Shown one piece after another: positions 1 through 8,876 of a DNA stretch of 64,000 nucleotides. Position 1 is the first letter of the stretch; every line of letters begins with the position of its first letter. The position numbers and the translations under genes were made by a program. This stretch comes from Kribbella sp. ALI-6-A (GTDB lineage Bacteria; Actinomycetota; Actinomycetes; Propionibacteriales; Kribbellaceae): positions 620,001 to 684,000 of the forward strand of contig NZ_MTQN01000011.1 in NCBI RefSeq assembly GCF_001984195.1. The letters run 5' to 3'. A model generated the notes under the pieces. The model was not told where the DNA came from. It ran no database searches and was given only the letters and a program-made list of their open reading frames with translations.

Positions 1-833
1 GTGTCGATCACCTCCGAGGTCTGCAGGTTCAGCGGGTTCTGCAGCAGCAGGACCTTCTCGAAACCGACCGACATGATCGCGCCGATGTTGAGGATCAGCA
101 GGATCACCGCGACCGGGCGGATCGCCGGCAGGTCGACGTGCCAGACCCGGCGCAGCCGCGAGGCGCCGTCGACGATCGCGGCCTCGTGCTGCTCGGGCGA
201 GACGGCGGTCAGCGCGGCGAGATAGATGATCGCCGAGAAGCCCATCGTCTGCCACGCCGCCGACCAGACGTAGAGGTGCCGGAACCAGTCGGGATTGCTC
301 AGCACCTCGATCGGCCCGATGCCGAGCAGCCCGAGGAACTGGTTCAGTACGCCGGTGTTCGGGTCGACCAGGACGACGATCAGGCCAACCACCACCACGG
401 TCGAGATGAAGTGCGGCGCGTAGGTGATCATCTGCACCGATCGCCGGTACCAGCGCCGGCGGGCCAGGTTCAGCCCGAGGGCGAGCAAAATCGGCAGCGG
501 GAACGTGACCAGAAGCTCGTAGCCGTGCAGCACCAGCGTGTTCTTGATCAGCCGCCAGAACTGGTACGACTCGACGAACCGCTCGAAGTGCTTCAGCCCG
601 ACCCAGCGACTGCCGAGGATTCCGTCGATGACGTTGTAGTCCTTGAACGCGATGATCGCGCCGTACATCGGCCAGTAGGCGAAGATCCCGAGCCAGATCA
701 ACGGCAGCGCGAGCATCGCGTACAGCTGCCAGTTCTTCTTCATCCGCGCCCCGAGCCCCAACGCGTGCTTGCGGGGCTTCGGAGTGGAGGTCGAGGTGGC
801 GGCCCGGGGCCGCTCGACGGTTTCGACGGCCAT
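1..833 (-). CDS. LplB-type carbohydrate ABC transporter permease (3' end beyond window)
   Basis: Inner-membrane permease of a binding-protein-dependent sugar importer. The visible 277 residues include a first transmembrane segment after a basic N-terminus and the EAA loop that docks the ATPase (EAAIVDGASRLRR, then LPAIRP, near residue 210). The ATG at 833 follows the stop of the upstream permease by four bases, so the two are co-transcribed. The C-terminus lies beyond position 1. No ATP-binding gene is visible; in this family a shared MsmK-type ATPase encoded elsewhere is common. The substrate cannot be read from the sequence; LplABC-like sets often carry plant-derived oligosaccharides. Confidence 0.88.
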   Translation of the reverse strand, partial: MAVETVERPRAATSTSTPKPRKHALGLGARMKKNWQLYAMLALPLIWLGIFAYWPMYGAIIAFKDYNVIDGILGSRWVGLKHFERFVESYQFWRLIKNTLVLHGYELLVTFPLPILLALGLNLARRRWYRRSVQMITYAPHFISTVVVVGLIVVLVDPNTGVLNQFLGLLGIGPIEVLSNPDWFRHLYVWSAAWQTMGFSAIIYLAALTAVSPEQHEAAIVDGASRLRRVWHVDLPAIRPVAVILLILNIGAIMSVGFEKVLLLQNPLNLQTSEVID

Positions 834-837
834 GGCG

Positions 838-1776
838 TCAACCCTGCAGGGAGCCGACCATGGCTCCCTTGACGAAGTGCTTCTGGACAAAGGGATAGAC
901 CAGCAGCGGCGGGATGGTGGCGATCACGATCAGCGAGAACTTCAGCTGTTCCTGCAGTTCCTTCATCCGCAGCAGTTCCGCGACGTCCCGGACCTGCGAG
1001 GGATCGACGTTGCTCTGGACAAGGATCTGCCGCAGCACCAGCTGCAGCGGGAACAGGTGCTCGCTGGTCAGGTAGATCAGCGCGTTGAACCAGGAGTTCC
1101 ACTGCGCGACCGCGTAGAACAGCAGGTTGACCGCGATGATCGGCTTGCTCAGCGGCAGCACCACCCGCCAGAAGAAGCCGATGTCACTGCACCCGTCGAC
1201 CCGCGCCGACTCGGCCAGTTCCTCCGGGATCGTGGTCTGGAAGTACGTCCGGGTGATGATCACGTTCCACACCGCCATCGCGGTCGGCAGGATCATCGCC
1301 CAGCGAGTGTCCAGCAGACCGGTCCGGTCGACCACGAGGTAGTTCGGGATCAGGCCGCCGTTGAACATCATCGTGAACAGGAACAGCCCGAGGATCAGCC
1401 CCTTGCCGGGCAGGTCGCGGCGCGACAGCGGGTACGCCGCGAGCAGCGTCAGCGCGGTCGCCAGCAACGCACCGCCGATCGCGTAGACCACCGAGTTGCC
1501 GAAGCCGCGCACGATCCCGTCGTAGTCGAAGATCGACCGGAACGACTCCAGGCTCAGCCCGACCGGCCACAGCCAGACCTCGCCCGACTGGACGTTCCTG
1601 GGTTCGCTGAAGGCGGCGCTCAGCACGTACACCAACGGGTACAGGACCGCGAGCGAGAACAGCCCGAGCGCGGTGTAGTTGCAGATCAGCACGATCCGGT
1701 CGGCGCGGGTCTCCTTGACCGCGGCCGGCAGGTAGTCGTCGGACTCGCGTTCGGGTGCTGCCGGGGTCGTCGTCAT
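838..1776 (-). CDS. LplC/YtcP-type carbohydrate ABC transporter permease
   Basis: A 312-residue second permease of the sugar importer. It has about six hydrophobic segments and an EAA loop (ELAESARVDGCSDIGFF, then LPLSKP, near residue 205). The start is the ATG at 1776, five bases past the stop of the binding-protein gene; an upstream in-frame extension lies inside that gene and looks unreal. The ending HFVKGAMVGSLQG is typical of this permease class. It is the middle gene of a binding protein-permease-permease operon. Confidence 0.9.
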   Translation of the reverse strand: MTTTPAAPERESDDYLPAAVKETRADRIVLICNYTALGLFSLAVLYPLVYVLSAAFSEPRNVQSGEVWLWPVGLSLESFRSIFDYDGIVRGFGNSVVYAIGGALLATALTLLAAYPLSRRDLPGKGLILGLFLFTMMFNGGLIPNYLVVDRTGLLDTRWAMILPTAMAVWNVIITRTYFQTTIPEELAESARVDGCSDIGFFWRVVLPLSKPIIAVNLLFYAVAQWNSWFNALIYLTSEHLFPLQLVLRQILVQSNVDPSQVRDVAELLRMKELQEQLKFSLIVIATIPPLLVYPFVQKHFVKGAMVGSLQG

Positions 1777-1781
1777 CGCCG

Positions 1782-3539
1782 TCACCCCTGGAAGCTCTCG
1801 TAGGCGGCCTGCTGGATGTCGAGGTACGGCCGCAGCCCGATCTTGTCGAGCCGGCCCAGGTAGTCGTTCCACTGCCCGTCGTCGGCCGGGTCACCCTTGC
1901 CGGTGACGAAGCGAGCCATCGTCTGTACCACCTCACCGCTCAGGTCGAGACTGAGCGACGCGTCGAGCGCCGCCTGGTCGCCCTCGAGCGCGACCGGCGG
2001 GAACTGCTGCTCGATCGGCACCCGGTACGGGAAGTACCGGTCCCGGGTCTGCTCGTACAGCGGCTTCTCGAACGTCGGCTTTGTCGGGTCGACGCGCTCG
2101 GACAGGCGGAAGTCGCCGGAGCGGTAGTTGGGGTTGCGCTGCGCCCAGGTGTCCTTCGTCTTGTCCGGCGCCCACGTCCCGGAGATGCCGAACAGGGCCT
2201 GCTTGCCGCTGATCGCCTTGTCGCCGCGCTTGGCGAAGCTCCAGCTGCCGGGACCGGCGTACGCCGCCATCATCACCTCGAGGTCGAGCTGGAAGTCGGC
2301 CCAGCGCACCAGGAGATCCGGGCGGCGGCACTTGCGGGTGATCACCAGCCTCGGATCGAAGCCGGTGTAGTGGTCCCAGTTGGCCACCCGGAACCCGTCG
2401 GGGCCCTCCAGCGGCGGCAGGGCTTCGTAGTCGTGCCAGCGCGCGGTCGGGTCCTCCACGTCGACGTCCATCGCGCTGCCCCAGTAGTTGCCCTGGAACA
2501 CGCCGAGCAGTGGGCCGTCCTTGTTGTTGCCGGCACGCTGCAACTGCTCGGCGGTCATGCTGAACGCGTCGCGGTTCAGCAGGCCTTCGGCGTACAGGGT
2601 CCTGAGGTACTTCAGCCCCTCGCGCCAGCCGTCCTGGGAGTACGCCGCGTTGACCTTGCCGCCGTCGACCACCAGCCAGGGAGAGGTCGGGTTGTAGAGG
2701 AAGGCGTTCATCACGAACTTGTCGACGGTGACCTGGTTGGTGCCGTCCTCCTTGTAGCCGACGAACGGCAGGGTCCGTCCACGACCGGCCGGGTCGGCCT
2801 TCTTGAACGCCCGCAGCACCTCGCGGAACTCGTCGGTGGTCTTCGGCATCGCCAGTCCGACCTGCTTGAGCCAGCGGGTGTTGATCCAGGTCCGCGACTT
2901 GCCGGCCCGGCAGTGGTAGCAGTCGTTGAAGGACGGGTAGACGTACACGTTGCCGTCCGGGGACGTCGCCAGCTTCTTGGCCAGCGGGTAGTCACGAAAC
3001 ATCTGCTGCAGGTTCGGCGCGTACTTGTCCGTGTACGGCGTTTGGTCGACGAACAGGTTCTGCGCGCCGTACAGGTAGAGCTGGGACTTGCTGAAGTTCA
3101 CGCCCATGAACGCGTCCGGGATGTCGCCGGCCGCGATCATCGCGTTGACCTTGATCGTCACGTCCTCGTCGGCGCCGGCGATCTGGCGGAACTCGATGGT
3201 GATCCCGGTCCGCTGCTCGAGCCACTTGGTGAACTTGTTCTTCGCCCAGTCCCCGACGGTCAGGTCCTGCGGCACCACGACGACGAACTTCGTCGGCTCG
3301 GTGACGATCGGCCCGAGCTTGCGGGCGACCGGACCGACGTATCCGTCCGGGTACGGGATGCCGCCGAGCTTCGGCCCGGGCGTGGCCGGTGGCGCCGCGA
3401 GACTCTCCGGACTCGCTCCGACCGCCTCGTCCGGGCCGCAGCCGCTGAGCAGCCCGCTGGTGGTCGCCGCGGTCAGCCCCGCCGCGCCGGCGACGAACGT
3501 GCGCCGCCGGATCCTGCCTGTCCTCACTGCTGGTTGCAT
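1782..3539 (-). CDS. Extracellular solute-binding lipoprotein of the sugar ABC transporter
   Basis: A 585-residue LplA-type binding protein. The N-terminus has a twin-arginine stretch (RRRTFV, residues 11-16), a hydrophobic segment and a lipobox LLSGC with Cys34, implying Tat export and lipid anchoring outside the membrane. The ATG at 3539 is preceded by GGGAGG at good spacing; further upstream in-frame codons lack this. It is first in the operon with the two permeases. The length (over 550 residues) matches the large binding proteins of the LplA group rather than the 400-420 residues of ordinary sugar-binding proteins. Ligand unknown. Confidence 0.88.
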   Translation of the reverse strand: MQPAVRTGRIRRRTFVAGAAGLTAATTSGLLSGCGPDEAVGASPESLAAPPATPGPKLGGIPYPDGYVGPVARKLGPIVTEPTKFVVVVPQDLTVGDWAKNKFTKWLEQRTGITIEFRQIAGADEDVTIKVNAMIAAGDIPDAFMGVNFSKSQLYLYGAQNLFVDQTPYTDKYAPNLQQMFRDYPLAKKLATSPDGNVYVYPSFNDCYHCRAGKSRTWINTRWLKQVGLAMPKTTDEFREVLRAFKKADPAGRGRTLPFVGYKEDGTNQVTVDKFVMNAFLYNPTSPWLVVDGGKVNAAYSQDGWREGLKYLRTLYAEGLLNRDAFSMTAEQLQRAGNNKDGPLLGVFQGNYWGSAMDVDVEDPTARWHDYEALPPLEGPDGFRVANWDHYTGFDPRLVITRKCRRPDLLVRWADFQLDLEVMMAAYAGPGSWSFAKRGDKAISGKQALFGISGTWAPDKTKDTWAQRNPNYRSGDFRLSERVDPTKPTFEKPLYEQTRDRYFPYRVPIEQQFPPVALEGDQAALDASLSLDLSGEVVQTMARFVTGKGDPADDGQWNDYLGRLDKIGLRPYLDIQQAAYESFQG

Positions 3540-3753
3540 GCTGCCTCCCAGACGGTTCATATGAGATATCCGATAGGATCCAGGATTGTTGAGACGTGAG
3601 GATGGCACAGATCCCGTCGGGCCGGAAGCCCTCGGCGTCACGATCAGCTGATCTCTGCTGACTGTCGGCGACTTTCGCTGAACCGCTTTTGTTTGCGTCG
3701 CCCGCTTCAGCTTTCTTGCGTCAAGTAACCCGGACCTGACTAGGGTCGGGGGT

Positions 3754-4227
3754 ATGACGACGCCGAAGTTCATCCTCGCCCTGCGCGAGAAGATCGGTCA
3801 CGATCTGTTGTGGATGCCTGGAATCACCGCCGTGGTGCTGGACGAGCACGAGCAACTCCTGCTCGTCCGCCGCGCCGACGACGGCCGCTGGAGCCTCCCG
3901 GCCGGCATTCTCGAACCAGGCGAGCAGCCCGCGGTGGCGATCGTCCGCGAGATCCACGAGGAGACCGCGGTGCACGCGGTGGTCGACCGGCTGGTCCGCG
4001 TCGAGTCGCTGCCGCCGTCGACGTACCCGAACGGCGATCAGGTCCAGTACCTCGACCTCTGCTTCCGCTGCCACCCGGTCGGCGGCACCCCGCGCGTCAA
4101 CGACGACGAGTCCCTCGAGGTCGGCTGGTTTCCCCTCGCCGACCACCCGGCACTCCACCCGCGCGATGAAGTCTGCATCGCCGACGCCCTCGCGGACAAT
4201 CCGGCGCCGTTCCTCGTCACGTCCTGA
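3754..4227 (+). CDS. NUDIX hydrolase
   Basis: A 157-residue NUDIX enzyme that would hydrolyse a nucleoside diphosphate linked to another moiety. The Nudix box lies at residues 50-72 (GILEPGE, then REIHEETAV): the G-x5-E-x7-RE-x2-EE spacing is intact, with Ala where the consensus has the late Gly. The metal-binding glutamates of REIHEE are present. The N-terminal helix LREKIGHDLLWMPG resembles the ADP-ribose/NADH pyrophosphatase-like group common in actinobacteria. It is oriented against the sugar transporter and its end overlaps the convergent membrane-protein gene by 11 bases. Confidence 0.88.
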   Translation: MTTPKFILALREKIGHDLLWMPGITAVVLDEHEQLLLVRRADDGRWSLPAGILEPGEQPAVAIVREIHEETAVHAVVDRLVRVESLPPSTYPNGDQVQYLDLCFRCHPVGGTPRVNDDESLEVGWFPLADHPALHPRDEVCIADALADNPAPFLVTS

Positions 4228-4636
4228 CGCGCTCGTCCTTCAAGGGAAGGACCAGCACCGCGCCCAGTACCAGCACCGTGCTCAACGCGACGACGTTGAG
4301 CGGCACGTCACTGCCGGAGTACATGTGCAGGTGCTGCAGGTGATAGGCGAAGTGCAGTGCGTTGAAGACCGTCCAGGCTGTCGCCGTCAGCCGGACGACG
4401 GTGGTGTCCGCCGCCTTCCAGATCGCGAAGACGGTGAGCGCCGCCAGCCCGAGGTACATCGCGCCGACGTCCTTCACCAGATGCTGGTTGTAGGGCCCGA
4501 GCACCGGCAGCCAGTGATGCCCGAACCCGGGAAACGTCCGGTACCAGTGCTCGGAGGCGAAGTAGGCCCAGCCACCGACCCCCAGCCCGGACAACGCCAG
4601 CAACCCCAGCAGCACCACTCGAACAGATCTCGTCAT
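4217..4636 (-). CDS. Small membrane protein with four predicted hydrophobic segments
   Basis: A 139-residue integral membrane protein of unknown function. Hydrophobic stretches lie near residues 5-25, 55-73, 78-98 and 108-130. A His-rich stretch between the third and fourth (ALHFAYHLQHLHMY) could bind metal or haem but is not a recognised motif. The ATG at 4636 is preceded by a GGGG-containing purine stretch. The gene ends inside the convergent NUDIX gene (11-base overlap). I recognise it only as a generic actinobacterial membrane protein. Confidence 0.7.
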   Translation of the reverse strand: MTRSVRVVLLGLLALSGLGVGGWAYFASEHWYRTFPGFGHHWLPVLGPYNQHLVKDVGAMYLGLAALTVFAIWKAADTTVVRLTATAWTVFNALHFAYHLQHLHMYSGSDVPLNVVALSTVLVLGAVLVLPLKDERVRT

Positions 4637-4731
4637 ACCCCGGAGGACACGGCCCACCGCCCCGAACGTGACATCGGACGCCCACTCCCCTCGCCGACCC
4701 CCCGGCGCCGCTGCTCGTCACCAGCTGACGG

Positions 4732-4905
4732 CTACCGCCGAAGCGCCTGCTGAAGCCCGCGCAACCAACGCTCCGACGCGGAGGGCTCGTGGGCGAGCCG
4801 ATCGGCCAGCCGCCGGCGGATCACAACACCGTCGGGCAGGTTGTACAGGCTGTCGAGCGCGCCCGTCCGCAGGGGCCTGGAGCCCCTGCGGACAGTCTGG
4901 TGCGG
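4732..4905 (-). pseudogene. Possible coding remnant directly after polA
   Basis: Reading on in frame past the polA stop gives 57 sense codons before a TAG. The last 45 or so have the strong G/C third-position bias of real genes here and read plausibly (for example LDSLYNLPDGVVIRRRL). There is no credible start codon or ribosome binding site, and a perfect 12-bp hairpin lies at its front. It could be a decayed gene 3' end, a former C-terminal extension of polA, or chance. Function not recognised. Confidence 0.25.
4865..4893 (-). terminator. Hairpin 13 bases after polA stop
   Basis: Perfect 12-bp inverted repeat (GTCCGCAGGGGC at 4865-4876 and its complement at 4882-4893) with a 5-base loop. 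It sits just past the polA stop, so it probably ends polA transcription. No U-tract follows, as is usual in high-GC actinobacteria. Confidence 0.7.
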
Positions 4906-7635
4906 TCAGTGGGCGGCTTCGTGCCAGGTGCGGCCGACGCCGACCGAGACGTCCAGCGGCACGGCCATTTCCACGGCGGCGCCCATGTCGCGGCGGACCA
5001 GCTCCTCCAGCGCTTCGCGTTCGCCGGGGGCGATCTCGAAGACCAGTTCGTCGTGGACCTGGAGCAGCATCCGGGACTTCAGGCCGGAGGCGCGCAGCGA
5101 GGCGTCGACCTTCAGCATCGCCATCTTGATCACGTCGGCGGCCGAGCCCTGGATCGGGGCGTTCAACGCCATCCGCTCGGCCATCTCGCGGCGCTGGCGA
5201 TTGTCGCTGGTCAGGTCGGGCAGGTAGCGGCGGCGGCCGAGAAGGGTCTCGGTGTAGCCGCTCTTGCCGGCCTCGAGCACGATGCTGCGCAGGTAGTCGC
5301 GCACGCCACCGAAGCGCTCGAAGTACTCGTCCATCAGGCCCTTGGCCTCGTCCACGCCGATCTTCAGCTGCTGGCTCAGCCCGTACGCCGACAGGCCGTA
5401 GGCCAGGCCGTAGTTCATCGCCTTGATCTTGGCGCGCTGCTCCTGCGTGACGTCGCCGGCCTCGACCGAGAACACCCGCGCGGCGGTGACCGAGTGGAAG
5501 TCCTCGCCGGAGTTGAACGCCGAGATCAGCCCCTCGTCCTCCGACACGTGCGCCATGATCCGCATCTCGATCTGGCTGTAGTCGGCCGACATCAGCGCCT
5601 CGTAGCCCTCGCCGACCACGAACGCCTCGCGGATCCGCCGGCCCTCCTCGGTCCGGATCGGGATGTTCTGCAGGTTCGGGTCGGTCGAGCTGAGCCGCCC
5701 GGTCGCCGCGATCGTCTGGTTGAACGTGGTGTGGATCCGGGCGTCGCGCGGGCTGATCGTCTTCAGCAGCCCCTCGACGGTCTGCCGCAGCCGGGTCGCG
5801 TCGCGATGCGCCAGCAGATAGGCCAGGAAAGGGTGCTCGGTCTTCTCGAACAGCGACTGCAGCGAGTCGGCGTCGGTCGTGTACCCGGTTTTGGTGCGCT
5901 TGGTCTTCGGCATCTGCAGCTCGTCGAACAGCACCACCTGCAGCTGCTTCGGCGACCCCAGGTTGATCTCCTTGCCGATCACCTCGTACGCCGAGGCGGC
6001 GGCGTCGCGCACGCCGGTGGCGAACCGTTCCTCGAGCTGCTCCAGGTACGGCCGGTCGACCGCGATGCCGTCGCGCTCCATCGCGGCGATCACGTCGATC
6101 AGCGGCAGCTCGACGTCGGCCAGCAACCGCGTGCCGGCCTGCTTGTCCAGCTCGGCGTCGAGCGTGTCGGCCAGGTCGGCGATCGCCCGGGCGCGCAGCA
6201 TCGTCGCGTCGGCGGCCGGACCGCCCTCGACGTCGTCGAAGCTGAGCTGCCCGTTGTCGGCCTCCTCGGCGCGCAGCTCGCGCTTGAGGTACCGCACGGT
6301 CAGGTCGGACAGGTCGTAGGACCGCTGGTCCGGACGCGCCAGGTACGCGCTCAGCTGGGTGTCGGACGTCAGCCCGCCCAGCGTCCAGCCGCGCTCGAGG
6401 AACCCGAGCAGCGGCCCCTTCGCGTCGTGCAGCGCCTTGGGCTGGTCGGGGTCGGCCAGCCACGCCTGCCAGGCCGCGTCGTCGTCCGGCGTCAGGGCCG
6501 CGGGGTCGAACCAGGCCGCGGCACCCGTCGCGGTCGCCAGCGCGAGCCCGGTGATCTCACCGGTCCCCCGGCCCCAGCTGCCCTGGACCGCGACGCCGGT
6601 GCGCGCACCGGTCGACACGTGCTCCTTGATCCAGGCCGCGACCTCGCCCGGCTTCAGCTGCGTGCCCTCGAGGTCGAAGCCGTCCTCGATCGTCTCCTCG
6701 ACCTGCTCGTGCTCGGCGACCAGCCGCTCGCGCAGCACCCGGAACTCCAGGCTGTCGAACAGCGTGTGCACCTTCTCGCGGTCCCACGGGTGCCGGACCA
6801 GGTCGTCGACCGAGACGTCCAGCGTCAGGTCACGGACCAGCTCGTTGATCTGCCGGTTGCGGATCACGTCGGACAGGTGCTCGCGCAGCGACTCACCGGC
6901 CTTGCCCTTGATCTCGTTCACCCGGTCGATCAGGTCGTTCAGCGAACCGAACTGGTTCAGCCACTTCGCGGCGGTCTTGGCGCCCACGCCCGGTACGCCG
7001 GGCAGGTTGTCGCTCTTCTCGCCGACCAGCGCGGCCAGGTCGGGATACAGCCGCGGGGGGATGCCGTACTTCTCTTCGACCGCGGCCGGGTCCATCCGGG
7101 CGATCTCGGACACACCGCGCTTGGGGTACAGCACGGTGATGTTGTCGTTGATCAGCTGGAAGGCGTCGCGGTCCCCGGAGCTGATCAGCACCTCGAAGCC
7201 CTGCTCGTCGGCCTGGGTGGCCAGCGTCGCGATGACGTCGTCGGCCTCCCAGCCGTCGATCTCGGTGGTCGGGACGCGCAGCGCCTCCAGCACCTCCTTG
7301 ACCAGCGAGACCTGTCCCTTGAACTCGTCCGGCGACTTCGACCGGCCGGCCTTGTACTCGGTGTACTGCTCGGAGCGGAAGGTCTTGCGGGACACGTCGA
7401 ACGCGACGCAGATGTGCGTCGGCTGCTCGTCGCGCAGCATGTTGATCAGCATCGAGGTGAACCCGTACACCGCGTTGGTGTGCTGACCTGTGGTGGTGGA
7501 GAAGTTCTCCACCGGCAGCGCGAAGAACGCCCGGTACGCGAGCGAGTGCCCGTCCAGCAGCAGGATCCGCGGCCGGGGCGAGTCGCCCACGACGGGGTCC
7601 TTGGTCGTCGTCGAGGTGTCGGTTTCTGGAGCCAC
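4906..7635 (-). CDS. polA: DNA polymerase I
   Basis: A 909-residue repair and Okazaki-fragment polymerase. The N-terminal 5'-3' exonuclease domain (about residues 20-310) has LLLDGHSLAYRAFFALP, GWEADDVIA, SSGDRDAFQL and the helix-hairpin-helix GVPGVGAKTA. The middle 3'-5' exonuclease-like domain lacks recognisable acidic active-site motifs, as in mycobacterial PolA, so proofreading is probably absent. The C-terminal polymerase domain has motif A (SADYSQIEMRIMAH), motif B (RAKIKAMNYGLAYG) and motif C (LQVHDELVFE). The start at 7635 fits the family, and a hairpin follows the stop. It appears monocistronic and diverges from the thioesterase gene. Confidence 0.97.
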   Translation of the reverse strand: MAPETDTSTTTKDPVVGDSPRPRILLLDGHSLAYRAFFALPVENFSTTTGQHTNAVYGFTSMLINMLRDEQPTHICVAFDVSRKTFRSEQYTEYKAGRSKSPDEFKGQVSLVKEVLEALRVPTTEIDGWEADDVIATLATQADEQGFEVLISSGDRDAFQLINDNITVLYPKRGVSEIARMDPAAVEEKYGIPPRLYPDLAALVGEKSDNLPGVPGVGAKTAAKWLNQFGSLNDLIDRVNEIKGKAGESLREHLSDVIRNRQINELVRDLTLDVSVDDLVRHPWDREKVHTLFDSLEFRVLRERLVAEHEQVEETIEDGFDLEGTQLKPGEVAAWIKEHVSTGARTGVAVQGSWGRGTGEITGLALATATGAAAWFDPAALTPDDDAAWQAWLADPDQPKALHDAKGPLLGFLERGWTLGGLTSDTQLSAYLARPDQRSYDLSDLTVRYLKRELRAEEADNGQLSFDDVEGGPAADATMLRARAIADLADTLDAELDKQAGTRLLADVELPLIDVIAAMERDGIAVDRPYLEQLEERFATGVRDAAASAYEVIGKEINLGSPKQLQVVLFDELQMPKTKRTKTGYTTDADSLQSLFEKTEHPFLAYLLAHRDATRLRQTVEGLLKTISPRDARIHTTFNQTIAATGRLSSTDPNLQNIPIRTEEGRRIREAFVVGEGYEALMSADYSQIEMRIMAHVSEDEGLISAFNSGEDFHSVTAARVFSVEAGDVTQEQRAKIKAMNYGLAYGLSAYGLSQQLKIGVDEAKGLMDEYFERFGGVRDYLRSIVLEAGKSGYTETLLGRRRYLPDLTSDNRQRREMAERMALNAPIQGSAADVIKMAMLKVDASLRASGLKSRMLLQVHDELVFEIAPGEREALEELVRRDMGAAVEMAVPLDVSVGVGRTWHEAAH

Positions 7636-7698
7636 ACAGAGACTCTAGTGGTTGGCGCCGACAGTTCTGTCACGACCGGCGAAGGTAGTCTGCGCGGT

Positions 7699-8130
7699 GT
7701 GAGCGATCAGAGCAACGAAGGTACGGCGCTGCCCCCGGACATGAACATCGACGGCACGCTACTCAGCGCGATGGGCATCGTCGTCACACAGGCGTCACCC
7801 GAGCGGGTCGTCGCGACCATGCCCGTGAAGGGCAACACCCAGCCGTACGGACTGCTGCACGGCGGCGCGTCCTGCGTGCTCGCCGAGAGCCTGGGCTCGA
7901 TCGGGTCGGCCATGCACGCGGCGCAGTACGGCAAGGTCGCCGTCGGGGTGGACATCAACGCGACCCACCACCGGGCCGTCCGGGAAGGCGTCGTCACCGG
8001 CGTCGCCACGCCGGTCTACCTGGGGCGGACCACCACGTCGTACGAGATCGTGGTGACCGACGAGCGGGACAAGCGGGTCTGCACCGCCCGGATCACCTGC
8101 CAGCTGATTCAGGTTCCGCCGGGGAGCTGA
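7699..8130 (+). CDS. PaaI/MenI-family hotdog thioesterase
   Basis: A 143-residue single hotdog-fold acyl-CoA thioesterase. The motif QPYGLLHGGASCVLAESLGS (about residues 48-67) carries the conserved HGG and the following catalytic Glu, as in 1,4-dihydroxy-2-naphthoyl-CoA hydrolases and PaaI. The GTG at 7699 gives a normal family length. It is divergent from polA and converges on an acetyltransferase gene, overlapping its 3' end by 38 bases. The substrate could be a menaquinone precursor or a general aromatic acyl-CoA; no men genes lie nearby. Confidence 0.85.
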   Translation: MSDQSNEGTALPPDMNIDGTLLSAMGIVVTQASPERVVATMPVKGNTQPYGLLHGGASCVLAESLGSIGSAMHAAQYGKVAVGVDINATHHRAVREGVVTGVATPVYLGRTTTSYEIVVTDERDKRVCTARITCQLIQVPPGS

Positions 8131-8716
8131 GGTCGGCGGTCTCGCCGGGGTGCCGGCCGAGCTGAGCCCGGCGGGCGATCACCGAGCGGCGGGACGACAG
8201 CATCGCCAGCAGGTTGGGCGCGTGCTCGGCCGCGAGCCGGCGGCGGACGGTGTGCGTCGCGGCGAACCGCAGGACGGCGGCCTGGCTGAGTCCGAGCCGA
8301 GCCAGGAATCGGTTCGCCTCGCGGGCCACCGCCGGGGCGACGACGCCCAGGTACGGGCAGTTCTCGTGCTCGGCCCACGCTGCGGCCTCGGCGATCAGCG
8401 CCTTGCCCAGGCCGTGCCGCCGGGCGCGGTCGGTGACGTGCAGGTACTCCACCGTCATCGTGTCCTCGGCGTGCCACGGGCTGATCGGCGTACGGCGCAG
8501 GTACACCATGCCGCTGAGGTGTCCGTCCAGCTCGCCGACCAGCAGCCGGCCCGCCGGGTCGTTGCCGAGCCGCTCGATGGAGGCCCGGACCGACTCCGGC
8601 GTAGGCGCCGCCAGCACCCGCTGGTGCCCGGCGCCGATCGACATCTCACCCCACAGCGTCATCAGGCCGGCGGCATCGTCGGGGCGTGCGTCGCGCACCT
8701 CGATGGCAGCAGCCAC
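8093..8716 (-). CDS. GNAT-family N-acetyltransferase
   Basis: A 207-residue protein with one GNAT domain: TVEYLHVTDRARRHGLGKALI carries the acetyl-CoA pyrophosphate loop (R-x-x-G-x-G/A type). The GTG at 8716 follows AGGAGG by seven bases, which decides the start. The C-terminus (about 60 residues, Arg-rich) is less conserved-looking and overlaps the convergent thioesterase gene. Acceptor substrate unknown. Confidence 0.8.
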   Translation of the reverse strand: MAAAIEVRDARPDDAAGLMTLWGEMSIGAGHQRVLAAPTPESVRASIERLGNDPAGRLLVGELDGHLSGMVYLRRTPISPWHAEDTMTVEYLHVTDRARRHGLGKALIAEAAAWAEHENCPYLGVVAPAVAREANRFLARLGLSQAAVLRFAATHTVRRRLAAEHAPNLLAMLSSRRSVIARRAQLGRHPGETADLSSPAEPESAGR

Positions 8717-8876
8717 GTCGGCCTCCTGGTCTGATCCACCCCCGAGGTGAACGGGACCGGCGGATACGCTCGTCCCCGCGCAACAGTAGGGCTTCGGCGG
8801 GCCGTTGCAAAGCGACGCGCGCCGCCATGAGGCAGTCCCCCCACCGGCCGTCACGGCCGGCGATCGGAGAGCACGC

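Noticed and set aside
1755..3599. A 614-codon open frame opposite the sugar-binding protein
   Set aside because: High-GC shadow frame: Arg/Val/Leu/Asp-rich, no domain, no ribosome binding site, and the minus strand carries a clear binding protein.
4789..7698. Long plus-strand frame opposite polA running into the thioesterase gene
   Set aside because: Only the last 143 codons match a protein family; the rest is an antisense shadow of polA.
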